64,000 bases of DNA from an uncultured Collinsella sp. (lineage in GTDB: Bacteria > Actinomycetota > Coriobacteriia > Coriobacteriales > Coriobacteriaceae): positions 1 to 64,000 of the forward strand of contig CABRID010000001.1 of NCBI GenBank assembly GCA_902470895.1, given 5' to 3'. The notes beneath the pieces were generated by a model. It did no database searches. It saw nothing but the letters and a program-made list of their open reading frames with translations, and had not been told where the DNA came from. Positions 17,198 through 25,948 of the stretch are shown here, piece after piece. How positions within the stretch are numbered: position 1 is the stretch's first letter; the number at the start of each line of letters is the position of its first letter. Both the position numbers and the translations under genes were made by a program.

Positions 17198-18109
17198 ATG
17201 GACAACGGACTGTTTACGTACTTAGCAGCATTGCTATTGTTTGGCTCCAACGGCATCATCGCCGCTGCCATCGCGCTGCCGAGCTCCGATATCGTGCTAC
17301 TGCGCACGTTTTTGGGCGCCCTCTCGCTTGTCACTATCCTTGCCATCACCCAACGCCATAAACTGCAGGCGCCATCTCGTCCCCGCGAAGCCGCAGCACT
17401 CCTTCTGTCGGGAGCCGCGCTGGGTGCCAGCTGGATTTTTCTGTTCCGTGCCTACCAGACGATCGGCGTCGGCGTATCCTCGCTGCTGTACTACTGTGGC
17501 CCCATCATTGTCATGGCGCTCTCCCCACTCATCTTTGGTGAAAAACTGACCGGCGGCAAAATCGCCGGGTTTATCGCCGTCGTCTGCGGTGCTTTTCTCA
17601 TTGCAGCACAAGGTCTAGGCGGCAATATGCCCATTGCGGGTATCGTCTGCGGTATCGCCTCGGCATTTTGCTATGCGCTGATGGTCATCGCTAGCAAGGG
17701 TGCGCCACACATCGAAGGCCTCGAGAACTCCACGCTCCAGGTGAGCGCCGCCTTTGTGACCGCGCTGGTCCTCACGCTCATCACGCAGGGCGCTCCCTCA
17801 TTCCTGTCCGCCGGCGTCGCCGCCAGTATTGATTGGCGCGCCGTCGTCATGCTCGGCGTCGTCAACACCGGCATCGGTTGCCTGCTCTACTTTAGTGCCG
17901 TCGCCAAGCTGCCCGTCCAGACCGTCGCGGTCGTCGGCTACCTCGAGCCGCTTTCGGCCGTCGTGTTCTCGGCCGTCCTTTTGGGCGAAGCCATAACACC
18001 GGTCCGCCTGATGGGCGCCGCGCTTATCATCGGCGGCGCGATTTTTTGCGAACTCGCCGGCAAACGCGCAAACGCCAAGGCTGGCATCGCCCAGACAGTA
18101 CGTGCTTAA
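17198..18109 (+). CDS. EamA/DMT-family transporter
   Basis: A protein of 303 residues with about ten hydrophobic helices in two EamA repeats. The first runs about 5-130 (LLRTFLGALSLV, YYCGPIIVMALSPLIF) and the second about 145-290 (YLEPLSAVVFSAVLLGE). Such carriers export amino acids, metabolites or drugs. It is divergent from a LysR gene that probably regulates it. A hairpin at 18144-18167 follows. The substrate is not deducible. Confidence 0.9.
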   Translation: MDNGLFTYLAALLLFGSNGIIAAAIALPSSDIVLLRTFLGALSLVTILAITQRHKLQAPSRPREAAALLLSGAALGASWIFLFRAYQTIGVGVSSLLYYCGPIIVMALSPLIFGEKLTGGKIAGFIAVVCGAFLIAAQGLGGNMPIAGIVCGIASAFCYALMVIASKGAPHIEGLENSTLQVSAAFVTALVLTLITQGAPSFLSAGVAASIDWRAVVMLGVVNTGIGCLLYFSAVAKLPVQTVAVVGYLEPLSAVVFSAVLLGEAITPVRLMGAALIIGGAIFCELAGKRANAKAGIAQTVRA

Positions 18110-18143
18110 AAGCCCCTGCTTTGAAATGCTACCTGCGTAGATA

Positions 18144-18167
18144 AATAATCCCCAGCTGAGGATTATT
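18144..18167 (+). terminator. Hairpin after the EamA gene
   Basis: AATAATCC at 18144-18151 pairs with GGATTATT at 18160-18167. It lies 35 bases after the EamA stop and probably ends that transcript. It could alternatively belong to the kup leader. Confidence 0.55.
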
Positions 18168-18224
18168 GTCTAAAATAACCTGATGTGCCAAACTGCTCTT
18201 GTATGTATAAAGACGGCATAAAGA

Positions 18225-18245
18225 TTATCTGTCCTAAACAGATAA
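18225..18245 (+). promoter_or_regulatory. Short hairpin in the kup leader
   Basis: TTATCTGT at 18225-18232 pairs with ACAGATAA at 18238-18245, just upstream of the kup ribosome site at 18256-18261. It could modulate translation or be an operator. No known K+ or c-di-AMP riboswitch pattern is recognised. Confidence 0.35.
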
Positions 18246-18267
18246 CCGGATGTCTAAGGGAGTCCAC

Positions 18268-20415
18268 GTGGCACACAACAAACTGGAGGCAAGCCCCCAA
18301 GACCAGCGTGGTCAAGGCGGGCACGGAGCCATCCCCCTCTCCGCTGGCATGCTGCTTGTAACGCTCGGCGTCGTCTATGGCGACATCGGCACGAGCCCCA
18401 TGTACACCATGAAATCAATCGTCGCCAACAACGGCGGCATCGGTACCGTCAGCGAGGACATGATCCTGGGCGCGCTTTCGCTCGTCATCTGGACCATGAC
18501 ACTCGTGACCACGGTCAAGTACGTGGTAATCGCCATGAAGGCCGACAACCACAACGAAGGCGGCATCTTCGCCCTGTTTAGCCTGGTGCGAAAAGTGGCA
18601 CCATGGCTGATCCTACCTGCCATGATCGGCGGCGCGGCGCTGCTTGGCGACGGCCAGACCAACGTCATCATCATCACCATCATCATTATCTGCGGCCTAT
18701 TTGCCATGCAGCGCGCCGGTACCTCGTCGATCGGCAAGCTGTTCGGCCCGCTCATGACGTTGTGGTTCCTGTTCCTGGCAGGCGCCGGCCTGTTCAACAT
18801 GCTCGGCAACCTGTCCATCCTGCGCGCGCTCAACCCCATCCGCGGCATCATGTTCCTGTTCTCGCCCATCAACCACTCGGGCATCATGGTGCTCGGCTTT
18901 GTCTTCCTGTCGACGACCGGCGCCGAGGCCCTCTACTCGGACATGGGCCACGTTGGCAAGGCCAACATCTATGCATCCTGGCCGTTTGTTAAGGCGGCCC
19001 TTATCCTCAACTATCTGGGTCAGGGAGCTTGGCTGCTCGCCAATAACTCCAACCCCCAGATGCTCGCGATGGATATCGTCAACCCGTTTTATATGATGCT
19101 TCCCGAACCCCTGCGCCCCTTTGCCATCGTGCTTTCGGCCGTAGCGGCCATCATCGCCTCGCAGGCGCTCATCACCGGCTCGTTCTCGCTGGTATCCGAG
19201 GCCACGCGCCTCAACCTTATGCCGCATCTGCGCATCCACTACCCCAGCGACACCAAGGGCCAGCTCTATATTCCGCTCGTCAACAACATCATGTGGGTCG
19301 GCTGCATCTTCATCGTGCTGCTGTTCCAAAACTCCGAGCGCATGGAGAGCGCCTACGGCCTCGCCATTACCGTGACCATGCTCATGACCACGACGCTTTT
19401 GACGAGCTATATCGCTGGCATTCTCAAGCACAAGCTGGGCGCCTGCGTCTTCGCCCTGCTCTTCGGTGCCATTGAGCTGTGCTTCTTTGCCTCGTGCCTC
19501 ACCATGTTCTTTGACGGCGGCTATGTGATGATCTTCCTGGCCGCACTGCTGTTTGGCCTTATGTACGTGTGGCGCCGTGGCACCGCCATCGAGCGCACGC
19601 AGACGATTCTGTTGCCCGTCTCCAAGTACATCGATCAGCTCAACCGCCTGCGCAACGACGAGACCTATCCCGTGCTCGCCGACAATCTGGTATTTCTCAC
19701 CAACAGCCCCGACCCGCTCACGCTCGACCGCGACGTGCTCTATTCCATCCTGGATAAGCATCCCAAGCGCGCCAAGGCATATTGGTTCATTAACGTGCAC
19801 GTTACCGACGAACCCTATACGCACGAGTATTCCGTCGAGACCTTTGGCACGGACTTCCTCTTCCGCGTTCGCCTGGACCTGGGCTTTAAAGTCAACCAGC
19901 GCGTCAACGCTTATCTGCGTCAGATCGTCGGCGACTTGATGGCATCGGGCGAGCTGCCGCCGCAACATCACACCTACTCCATCTACGAGACACGCGGCAA
20001 CGTGGGTGACTTCCGCTTTTGCATGCTGCGCAAGATGCTTGCCCCCGAAACGGACATCAACCGCAATGACCACCGCGTGATGGCCATCAAGTACGCCGTC
20101 CGCCGCGCCTGCGGAAGCCCGGCACGCTGGTACGGTCTCGAGAACTCGGCCATCATCATCGAGTACGTGCCGCTGTTTGCCCGCATGCGCCCGGCCGTTA
20201 AGCTCGTGCGCACCCAGGTGCCGCTCGAGGTTCAGATCGAAGAGGCCGAGGAAACGGAAGTCGACATCTTCTCGGACGACTTGGTCAACGGCAACGAAGC
20301 CGGTAAGGACATGAACGTCGATCCCACCGAGTTGCTCGAGAGCGTCGCCGATACGCCCGAACAGCAACAGCTCGACGGCCTCGAGAACGAACAACTCAAC
20401 GACGCCAACTTCTAG
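18268..20415 (+). CDS. kup: Low-affinity potassium transporter Kup
   Basis: A protein of 715 residues matching the KUP/HAK family. The membrane part (about 25-455, 12 helices) begins with LVTLGVVYGDIGTSPMYT and includes GGIFALFSLVR, TGAEALYSDMGH and ITGSFSLVSEA. A cytoplasmic domain follows. The last 60 residues are unusually acidic. Kup imports K+ with protons. GTG at 18268 with AGGGAG is preferred to an ATG at 18250 that lacks a site. A strong terminator follows. Confidence 0.95.
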   Translation: MAHNKLEASPQDQRGQGGHGAIPLSAGMLLVTLGVVYGDIGTSPMYTMKSIVANNGGIGTVSEDMILGALSLVIWTMTLVTTVKYVVIAMKADNHNEGGIFALFSLVRKVAPWLILPAMIGGAALLGDGQTNVIIITIIIICGLFAMQRAGTSSIGKLFGPLMTLWFLFLAGAGLFNMLGNLSILRALNPIRGIMFLFSPINHSGIMVLGFVFLSTTGAEALYSDMGHVGKANIYASWPFVKAALILNYLGQGAWLLANNSNPQMLAMDIVNPFYMMLPEPLRPFAIVLSAVAAIIASQALITGSFSLVSEATRLNLMPHLRIHYPSDTKGQLYIPLVNNIMWVGCIFIVLLFQNSERMESAYGLAITVTMLMTTTLLTSYIAGILKHKLGACVFALLFGAIELCFFASCLTMFFDGGYVMIFLAALLFGLMYVWRRGTAIERTQTILLPVSKYIDQLNRLRNDETYPVLADNLVFLTNSPDPLTLDRDVLYSILDKHPKRAKAYWFINVHVTDEPYTHEYSVETFGTDFLFRVRLDLGFKVNQRVNAYLRQIVGDLMASGELPPQHHTYSIYETRGNVGDFRFCMLRKMLAPETDINRNDHRVMAIKYAVRRACGSPARWYGLENSAIIIEYVPLFARMRPAVKLVRTQVPLEVQIEEAEETEVDIFSDDLVNGNEAGKDMNVDPTELLESVADTPEQQQLDGLENEQLNDANF

Positions 20416-20435
20416 CGACGTCACAAATCAACGAC

Positions 20436-20473
20436 AGCGGCCCTGCACCTCACGGGAGATGCAGGGCCGCTTT
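20436..20473. terminator. Terminator between kup and bile salt hydrolase
   Basis: AGCGGCCCTGCA at 20436-20447 pairs exactly with TGCAGGGCCGCT at 20460-20471, followed by TTT. It serves kup and probably the convergent bsh gene. Confidence 0.85.
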
Positions 20474-20494
20474 GCATTGCGGTAAAGCTATCGG

Positions 20495-21460
20495 CTACGA
20501 ACGACGCGGCTCGGGAACCACGAGTCTATCGGGGCTCGCGCCCTCGGCATCCATCAGGCTCACGTAGCGAATCGACGGATCCCCATACATCGCGTAGTAA
20601 TAATTGCCCGTGCGCGCGCTAAAGCATCCGGTGTAGATAGTCTTCTCGAACTTGCCATCGCCCATCCTGGACGCTCCCTCGATCATCACCACGCCCTCGA
20701 GCGAGCGGAACATGCGAACGACGTTTTCGGTCTCGCTCTCCTTTTGCGGGTAATTGGCATTGAGGTACGCCGCCTTTACAAAACGGCTCGGCGAATAGCA
20801 ATCGCCCGGAATGCCGCGCATGCCGGCACCGGCTCCATAGGGCTTGAGCTCGGCGCTACGCCATGTCGCCGTCTGCGGAAAATCGCTTGTGGCGGTGATA
20901 TAGGTGCGTAGGTTTTCCATATGCCACGGGAAGGTCGGCTGATTGGCAAGGGTGTCGACCGGATCGTCGTATACATGCAGGCCGTCAGTCATCATCTCGA
21001 CCACGATGCTGCGCTGGCTGTCGCCGATAATCCAATGGAGCAGTGACACGCCCAGCCCCTCTCCGGCAGATTTGGCGACAATCACCGTGTCGCGCAGCGC
21101 GGCCTCGACCTCATCGACCGTCGAGAACGTCGCTGCCACCCACAGGGGAAACTCATAGGCCGCGATATTGGTCTTGCCGTCGACAGGGCCCTCGGCATAC
21201 TCGGCATAACCCGGGAAATTGAGACCCGCCACGGCGAGGCCCGCATCGTTGCCGCAATCGAAGAACATAGGGTAGTTCCTGTAATCGATGCACATACCGA
21301 TCACCGCGTGCGCCGCTGTCGCGTCGTCGATAAACGAATACGGAATGTGAAACCCGCGCGGCATCACGCGAACCTGTTGGCCGTAGTCAAAGCTCCAGTC
21401 GAGATTGCGGCCCAGATACATGTGGCCAGAATTATCGGTAAATCGAATACTCGTACACAT
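20495..21460 (-). CDS. bsh: Bile salt hydrolase (choloylglycine hydrolase)
   Basis: An N-terminal nucleophile hydrolase of 321 residues that cleaves glycine or taurine from conjugated bile acids. The start MCTS at 21460, with AGGAGG upstream, exposes the catalytic Cys2. The other active-site residues are in place: Arg18 and Asp21 in GRNLDWSF, Asn81 in VAGLNFPGY, Asn in LANQPTFPWH, and Arg in YSPSRFVKA. The body closely follows clostridial bile salt hydrolases (FPLWVAATFSTVDEVEAAL). Penicillin V acylase is the main alternative. It is monocistronic, and its presence fits a gut anaerobe. Confidence 0.93.
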   Translation of the reverse strand: MCTSIRFTDNSGHMYLGRNLDWSFDYGQQVRVMPRGFHIPYSFIDDATAAHAVIGMCIDYRNYPMFFDCGNDAGLAVAGLNFPGYAEYAEGPVDGKTNIAAYEFPLWVAATFSTVDEVEAALRDTVIVAKSAGEGLGVSLLHWIIGDSQRSIVVEMMTDGLHVYDDPVDTLANQPTFPWHMENLRTYITATSDFPQTATWRSAELKPYGAGAGMRGIPGDCYSPSRFVKAAYLNANYPQKESETENVVRMFRSLEGVVMIEGASRMGDGKFEKTIYTGCFSARTGNYYYAMYGDPSIRYVSLMDAEGASPDRLVVPEPRRS

Positions 21461-21529
21461 AGCGCCTCCTAGCTTTACGTTCTTGCTAATTTCATTGTCT
21501 CCAAACAAAAAGGCGCTAAACACAAAAGC

Positions 21530-21562
21530 CCGGACATGACAACAATGTCATGCCCGGACTAT
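21530..21562 (-). terminator. Terminator of the second deformylase-like gene
   Basis: GCCCGGACATGAC and GTCATGCCCGGAC pair with two wobble or mismatch positions around AACAAT. On the leftward strand the structure is followed by CTTTTGTG. It lies downstream of the deformylase-like gene and its structured 3' element. Confidence 0.6.
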
Positions 21563-21601
21563 TCAAACAGGATAAACTCAACCAAGTTAACCCCGCAGGT
21601 C

Positions 21602-21710
21602 GTCTAAGGGGTCAAAGTGCCGCAGATTGCCACGAAAGAGGAGCGAAGCGTACTTAAGGTACGCGAGCGACGATTGAGCGGCAAGGTGCGGTGCTTTGGT
21701 CCCCTTAGAC
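21602..21710. ncRNA. 109-base structured 3' element
   Basis: The outer arms GTCTAAGGGG (21602-21611) and CCCCTTAGAC (21701-21710) pair perfectly. Inner matches TCAAAG/CTTTGG, TGCCGCA/TGCGGTG (with wobble) and ATTGCC/GGCAAG continue the stem. A central GCGTACTTAAGGTACGC is nearly palindromic. The distal arm contains the TAA of the leftward deformylase-like gene. It behaves like a long structured 3'UTR or a palindromic repeat. The RNA role is inference. Confidence 0.5.
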
Positions 21711-22124
21711 CAACTTTCCAAGACAGTGATCGATCATATGCTGGATCATCTGTGCCTCAAAGCCCGCGTAGTCGCGGCGGCACTCCTTCATCTTGCCGTC
21801 GACAATCTGGTCAAAGGCAACCTTGCACTTGATATAGCGCGTGGACTTGGTGACCTCCCCGTGCGTCAGGCAGCTCTCCTCCATCTTGCTGGCACCCAGG
21901 CCAAACACCAGACGGGGGTTGTACAGCACATGGGGCTCGCCGGCGTCGTCCAGATAGACGCAGACCTTCTTGGTGACGCCGATCTGGTTGGCGGCAAGGC
22001 AGCCGGCATCGTCGAGCGACTTGATGGTATCGATCAGGTCCTGTGCCACCGACTCGTCCTCGACGGTCGCGACCTCGCAACGCTGGGACAGAATAGCCTC
22101 GTCGTGGCAGAGCTCTTTAATCAT
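21705..22124 (-). CDS. Peptide-deformylase-like protein lacking catalytic Glu
   Basis: A protein of 139 residues with motif I GCLAANQIG (41-49) intact. Motif II is EESCLTH (Cys85) instead of EGCLS, and motif III is QHMIDH instead of HExxH, so the catalytic Glu is Met130 while His129 and His133 remain. It may bind metal or formyl-Met without hydrolysing it, or be regulatory. ATG at 22124 with GGAGG is preferred to the in-frame ATG at 22136. The stop codon lies inside a 109-base hairpin. A second family member is at 7737-8147. Confidence 0.8.
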   Translation of the reverse strand: MIKELCHDEAILSQRCEVATVEDESVAQDLIDTIKSLDDAGCLAANQIGVTKKVCVYLDDAGEPHVLYNPRLVFGLGASKMEESCLTHGEVTKSTRYIKCKVAFDQIVDGKMKECRRDYAGFEAQMIQHMIDHCLGKLV

Positions 22125-22317
22125 ACGTTCCTCCATAGGGGTCGTTGTAACTGCTTAAGTATACGGTACCCACACATTTTCATGCGAAAAATACCGTCCG
22201 TCTGCTACAAAGCGCCGAACATCAACATGCGAGGAACATCAACCTTTCAAAGGCGATATAGTAGTTGAGTTCGTGTCAATCGGCCTAAACTCGGGGCCGA
22301 ACAAGGAAAGGGTATGC

Positions 22318-23628
22318 ATGGACGAACTTTTTCACGTCAGTGAGCGCAAGTCCACAATCGGGACCGAGCTTCGCGCTGGACTGACAACATTCCTGGCGAT
22401 GGCCTACATCATCGCCGTCAACCCTGCGGTGCTCTCGGGCGCCGGCATCGATGCGGGAGCGCTCGCCTGCGCCACCTGCCTGGGCGCCGGCATCATGACC
22501 ATCTGCATGGGCATCTTCGCCAACCGCCCGCTCGCCTGCGCGTCGGGCTTAGGCGTCAACGCGATGATCGCCGGAATCACCACCACCGTCTGCGGCGGTG
22601 ACTGGCACGTGGCCATGAGCGTCATCTTCCTTGAGGGCGTCGTCATCTTGCTGCTTGTGCTTTGTGGCCTGCGCGAGGCCATCATGGACGCCATCCCGGT
22701 TGTCCTGCGTCACGCCATCTCGGTGGGTCTGGGCCTGTTCATCGCCATGATTGGCCTGTGCGATGCCGGCATTATCACCGCTGGCGCCGGTACACTCGTC
22801 GGTCTGGGCGACATCACCTCCCCCACCTTCATCGTCGGCATCATCTCCATCCTGGTGACAGTCGCCCTCGCCTGCCGCAACGTCCCCGGCTCGCTGCTCA
22901 TCGGCATCGTCGTCGCCGTCATCGCCGGTATCCCCCTAGGTGTGACCCAGGCTCCGACCGGTATCATCGCCCCGCTCGATTTCTCGAGCATCGGTGGCCC
23001 CATCGCCGACGCCGGCGGCGTGCCTGCCATCGTCAAGGTCCTTACCGACCCCACGCTCCTCGTCATCTCGTTCTCGCTGCTCATGAGTGACTTCTTCGAC
23101 ACCATGGGCACCGCGATGGCCGTGGCCAAGCAGGGCGAGTTCCTCACCGACGACGGCAACGTCGAGAATATCAAGGAGATCCTGATCGTCGACTCCGCCG
23201 CCGCTGCTGTGGGCGGTTTCATGGGCGTCTCCTCCATCACCACCTTCGTCGAGTCCACTTCCGGCGCCGCCGACGGTGGCCGCACGGGCCTCACCTCCGT
23301 CACCACCGGCGTGCTGTTCATTCTCGCCGCGTTCTTCTCCCCCATCGTCACCATCGTTTCCAGCGCCGCCACCTGCGGTGCTCTGGTCTACGTCGGCTAC
23401 CTCATGATGAGCGAAGCCTCCGAGATCGACTGGTCCGACGTGTCGCAGGGTTTCCCGGCGTTCATGATCGTCGCCGGCGTGCCCTTCACCTACTCCATCT
23501 CTGCCGGCATTGGCCTGGGCTTCATCGCCTACGTGATCGTCGCGCTCTTTAAGGGCGAGGCCTCCAAGATCAAGCCGCTTATGTGGATCGCAGCCCTTGC
23601 CTTCCTCGTCTACTTCTTCGTGGCGTAA
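22318..23628 (+). CDS. Purine permease, AzgA/PbuG type
   Basis: A protein of 436 residues from the NCS2-related AzgA family, which imports adenine, guanine or hypoxanthine with protons. It shows the diagnostic N-terminus TELRAGLTTFLAMAYIIAVNP, then LGVNAMIAG, MSDFFDTMGTAMAVAKQG and SSITTFVESTSGAADGGRTG. AAGGAAAGG precedes the ATG. No purine riboswitch is recognised in the 190-base leader. A terminator follows at 23656. Confidence 0.95.
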   Translation: MDELFHVSERKSTIGTELRAGLTTFLAMAYIIAVNPAVLSGAGIDAGALACATCLGAGIMTICMGIFANRPLACASGLGVNAMIAGITTTVCGGDWHVAMSVIFLEGVVILLLVLCGLREAIMDAIPVVLRHAISVGLGLFIAMIGLCDAGIITAGAGTLVGLGDITSPTFIVGIISILVTVALACRNVPGSLLIGIVVAVIAGIPLGVTQAPTGIIAPLDFSSIGGPIADAGGVPAIVKVLTDPTLLVISFSLLMSDFFDTMGTAMAVAKQGEFLTDDGNVENIKEILIVDSAAAAVGGFMGVSSITTFVESTSGAADGGRTGLTSVTTGVLFILAAFFSPIVTIVSSAATCGALVYVGYLMMSEASEIDWSDVSQGFPAFMIVAGVPFTYSISAGIGLGFIAYVIVALFKGEASKIKPLMWIAALAFLVYFFVA

Positions 23629-23655
23629 CGGCATAGTCTGCTAAAACAAAACAAC

Positions 23656-23697
23656 AAGGCGCGGAATCGCATCGAGCGGCTCCGCGCCTTTCTTTTA
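23656..23697 (+). terminator. Terminator after the purine permease gene
   Basis: AAGGCGCGGA at 23656-23665 pairs with TCCGCGCCTT at 23681-23690, followed by TCTTTT. Confidence 0.85.
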
Positions 23698-23717
23698 GCG
23701 TCTGCCCCCGTGCCAGC

Positions 23718-24431
23718 GTGCGACAATTGAGGCTGTCAATATCACAACACCGAGAGAAGCCTGCCTTGGAAGCGCATCATAAGCAGATAACCGTTTATTC
23801 AGAGTGTGCGGAAGGCGCGCCCGTCATCTACCTCCCCGTTGTCATGGGCGACGGTAGCGAAGTCTACGAGCGCTGCCGAGAGCTCGACTGCCCACCCTTC
23901 ACCCTTGTCGCCATTGGAGGGCTCGATTGGAATCGCGAGCTGAGCCCCTGGGAATGTGACGGAACTATACGAGATGCTGAGCCCTTTGGCGGACAGGCTG
24001 CTGGTTTTCTTGACGAGTTGTTGAAGCAGATAATCCCCCAGGCCGAATCATCGCTCCCGCAACCGCCCGCCTGGCGCGGCGTTGCCGGCTACTCGTTGGC
24101 GGGTCTTTTTGCACTGTGGGCACTTTGGCAAACAGATGTCTTTGAGCGCGCGGCGAGTGCGTCGGGGTCGCTGTGGTTCCCCGGCTTTATCGACTACGCG
24201 CGCGAGCGCACGATGACAGCTACGCCCGACGCCGCCTATCTGTCGCTCGGTAAAAAGGAAACCAAAACGCCCAACCGCATGATGCGGCACGTGCTCGACG
24301 ATACGCGCGCGATGGAAGAGCTGTTTATCGAGCGCGACATCCCAACAACGCTGGAGCTCAACCCCGGCAATCACTTTGCCCAAACTGACCTGCGCATGGC
24401 GCGCGGCATCCACTGGATACTAACGCATTAA
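23718..24431 (+). CDS. Putative alpha/beta-hydrolase esterase
   Basis: A protein of 237 residues of the Fes/IroE-like esterase group. The nucleophile elbow is GYSLAG (about residue 124) and ASGSLWFPGF follows. The catalytic His is likely in NPGNHF near 219. No signal peptide is seen, so it should act in the cytoplasm. The start is uncertain: GTG at 23718 lacks a clear site, while TTG at 23766 follows GAGAAG. It converges on the UraA gene with a shared terminator. The substrate is unknown. Confidence 0.8.
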   Translation: MRQLRLSISQHREKPALEAHHKQITVYSECAEGAPVIYLPVVMGDGSEVYERCRELDCPPFTLVAIGGLDWNRELSPWECDGTIRDAEPFGGQAAGFLDELLKQIIPQAESSLPQPPAWRGVAGYSLAGLFALWALWQTDVFERAASASGSLWFPGFIDYARERTMTATPDAAYLSLGKKETKTPNRMMRHVLDDTRAMEELFIERDIPTTLELNPGNHFAQTDLRMARGIHWILTH

Positions 24432-24433
24432 AA

Positions 24434-24467
24434 ATGGCGTCCACGCGTACATACGCATGGACGCCAT
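24434..24467. terminator. Bidirectional terminator
   Basis: ATGGCGTCCA at 24434-24443 pairs with TGGACGCCAT at 24458-24467, between the convergent esterase and uracil-permease genes. Confidence 0.8.
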
Positions 24468-24491
24468 CTATAATTTGGCTGAACGCAGCTA

Positions 24492-25757
24492 CTATTCAGT
24501 AGTCTCCTCAAGCTCGGAAGTATCGAACTCAAAGTCATTACCGGGCAGGATGGCGTTGAGCACAATGCCCACCAGCGAGCCCACGGCAAGGCCCGAAAGC
24601 GAAATCGTCACGCCGCCCAGCTCCAGCACGATGGCACCGGCGGTACTGTAGGCAATGCCGAGCGAGAGCACGAGCACCAGAGCCGCAACCAGCACATTGC
24701 GGTTGTTCTGGAAATCGACCTGGTTTTCGATAAGGTTGCGAACGCCCACGGCACTGATCATGCCGTAGAGCACGAGCGACACGCCGCCGATAACGCACGC
24801 CGGCATAGCAGCGATTACAGCAGCGAACTTGGGGCAGAACGAAAGCACGATGGCGCAGCAGGCGGCAATGCGAATCACACGCGGGTCGAACACACGCGTA
24901 AGCGCAAGCACGCCGGTGTTCTCGCCATACGTGGTGTTGGCCGGAGCGCCAAAGAGCGACGCCAAGATGGTCGCCAGGCCATCGCCGAGCAGGGTACGGT
25001 GCAGACCGGGATCGGCAATGTAATTGCGTTCGCAGGTAGAGCCAATGGCGGAGATATCGCCAATGTGCTCAATCATGGTCGCAAAGGCCAGCGGCATGAT
25101 GGTGATGATAGCCGTCGTGGCAAGACCGCTATCGAACTGCGGGCCAAAGAGCGCAAACACGGTGTTGTCCCACACGATGGGCAGACCGACCCACGGAGCG
25201 GCGGCAGCGCCCGAAAAATCAACCTCGCCCAGCACCGCCGCGACAGTATAGCTCACCACAACGCCCAGCAAAATCGGCACGATCTTGACCATGCCGCGGC
25301 CCCAGATGTTGCAGATGACGATCACGGCCACAGCGACAACGGCAACAAGCCAGTTGGTCTGGCAGTTGGCAATGGCAGAGCTCGCCAGGATCAGGCCGAT
25401 GGAAATGACGATGGGACCGGTCACCACCGGCGGAAAGAAGCGCATGACACGCTTGGCGCCAAATGCGCGGAACAGCGCCGCCAGCACCGGATAGAGCAGG
25501 CCAGCGCAGGCAACGCCCAGGCAGGCGTAGGGCAAAAGCTCGGCCTCGCCGTTGGGTGCAATGGCGGCATAACCCGCGATAAAGGCAAACGACGAGCCCA
25601 GAAACGCGGGCACCTTACCGCGCGATAGAAAATGAAACAGCAGCGTGCCGATGCCGGCGAACAGAAGCGTCGCCGAAACGGAAAGGCCGGTGAGCACGGG
25701 CACCAGCACGGTGGCGCCAAACATGGCAAACAGGTGCTGTAGGCCGAGCAGGAACAT
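24492..25757 (-). CDS. Uracil/xanthine permease, UraA type
   Basis: An NCS2 permease of 421 residues from the first ATG, with about 14 membrane segments. LQHLFAMFGATVLVPVLTG begins helix 1. GSSFAFIAGY, IEHIGDISAIGST and APANTTYGENTGVLALTRV are family signatures. UraA imports uracil with protons. Relatives carry about 20 residues before this point, and the frame stays open to 25826, but the only start-like codon there is CTG at 25826, preceded by GAAAGGA. A non-ATG start is therefore likely. The C-terminus is acidic. Confidence 0.93.
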   Translation of the reverse strand: MFLLGLQHLFAMFGATVLVPVLTGLSVSATLLFAGIGTLLFHFLSRGKVPAFLGSSFAFIAGYAAIAPNGEAELLPYACLGVACAGLLYPVLAALFRAFGAKRVMRFFPPVVTGPIVISIGLILASSAIANCQTNWLVAVVAVAVIVICNIWGRGMVKIVPILLGVVVSYTVAAVLGEVDFSGAAAAPWVGLPIVWDNTVFALFGPQFDSGLATTAIITIMPLAFATMIEHIGDISAIGSTCERNYIADPGLHRTLLGDGLATILASLFGAPANTTYGENTGVLALTRVFDPRVIRIAACCAIVLSFCPKFAAVIAAMPACVIGGVSLVLYGMISAVGVRNLIENQVDFQNNRNVLVAALVLVLSLGIAYSTAGAIVLELGGVTISLSGLAVGSLVGIVLNAILPGNDFEFDTSELEETTE

Positions 25758-25948
25758 GCGCGGGCGGCCGAGCGACGATGCGTCGTAGATGGCATCGCTG
25801 ACGGCGGGCGTCGAGGACTGGGACAGGGATGTCCTTTCGAATGGAAGGGCGATCAGGCATATCGGATAACCTGCCCGAACGATACGATCCGAACCATTGT
25901 ACGCGATACACTATGCCTCGCACGCGCCGCCACCTGCAAACACTAGCG

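Noticed and set aside
18168..18267. c-di-AMP (ydaO-type) riboswitch before kup
   Set aside because: The leader is only about 100 bases and holds one short hairpin without the conserved ydaO blocks.
18697..20424. 575-residue open frame opposite kup
   Set aside because: It mirrors kup in a G/C-biased gene, has no ribosome site and no recognisable domain, and is rich in His, Gln, Glu and Gly as expected of an antisense frame.
21602..21710. tRNA gene
   Set aside because: The fold is one long imperfect hairpin with no T-loop GTTCRA or acceptor pattern.
22125..22317. Purine riboswitch before the AzgA/PbuG-type gene
   Set aside because: No TATA...GTTTC core or three-way junction can be drawn.
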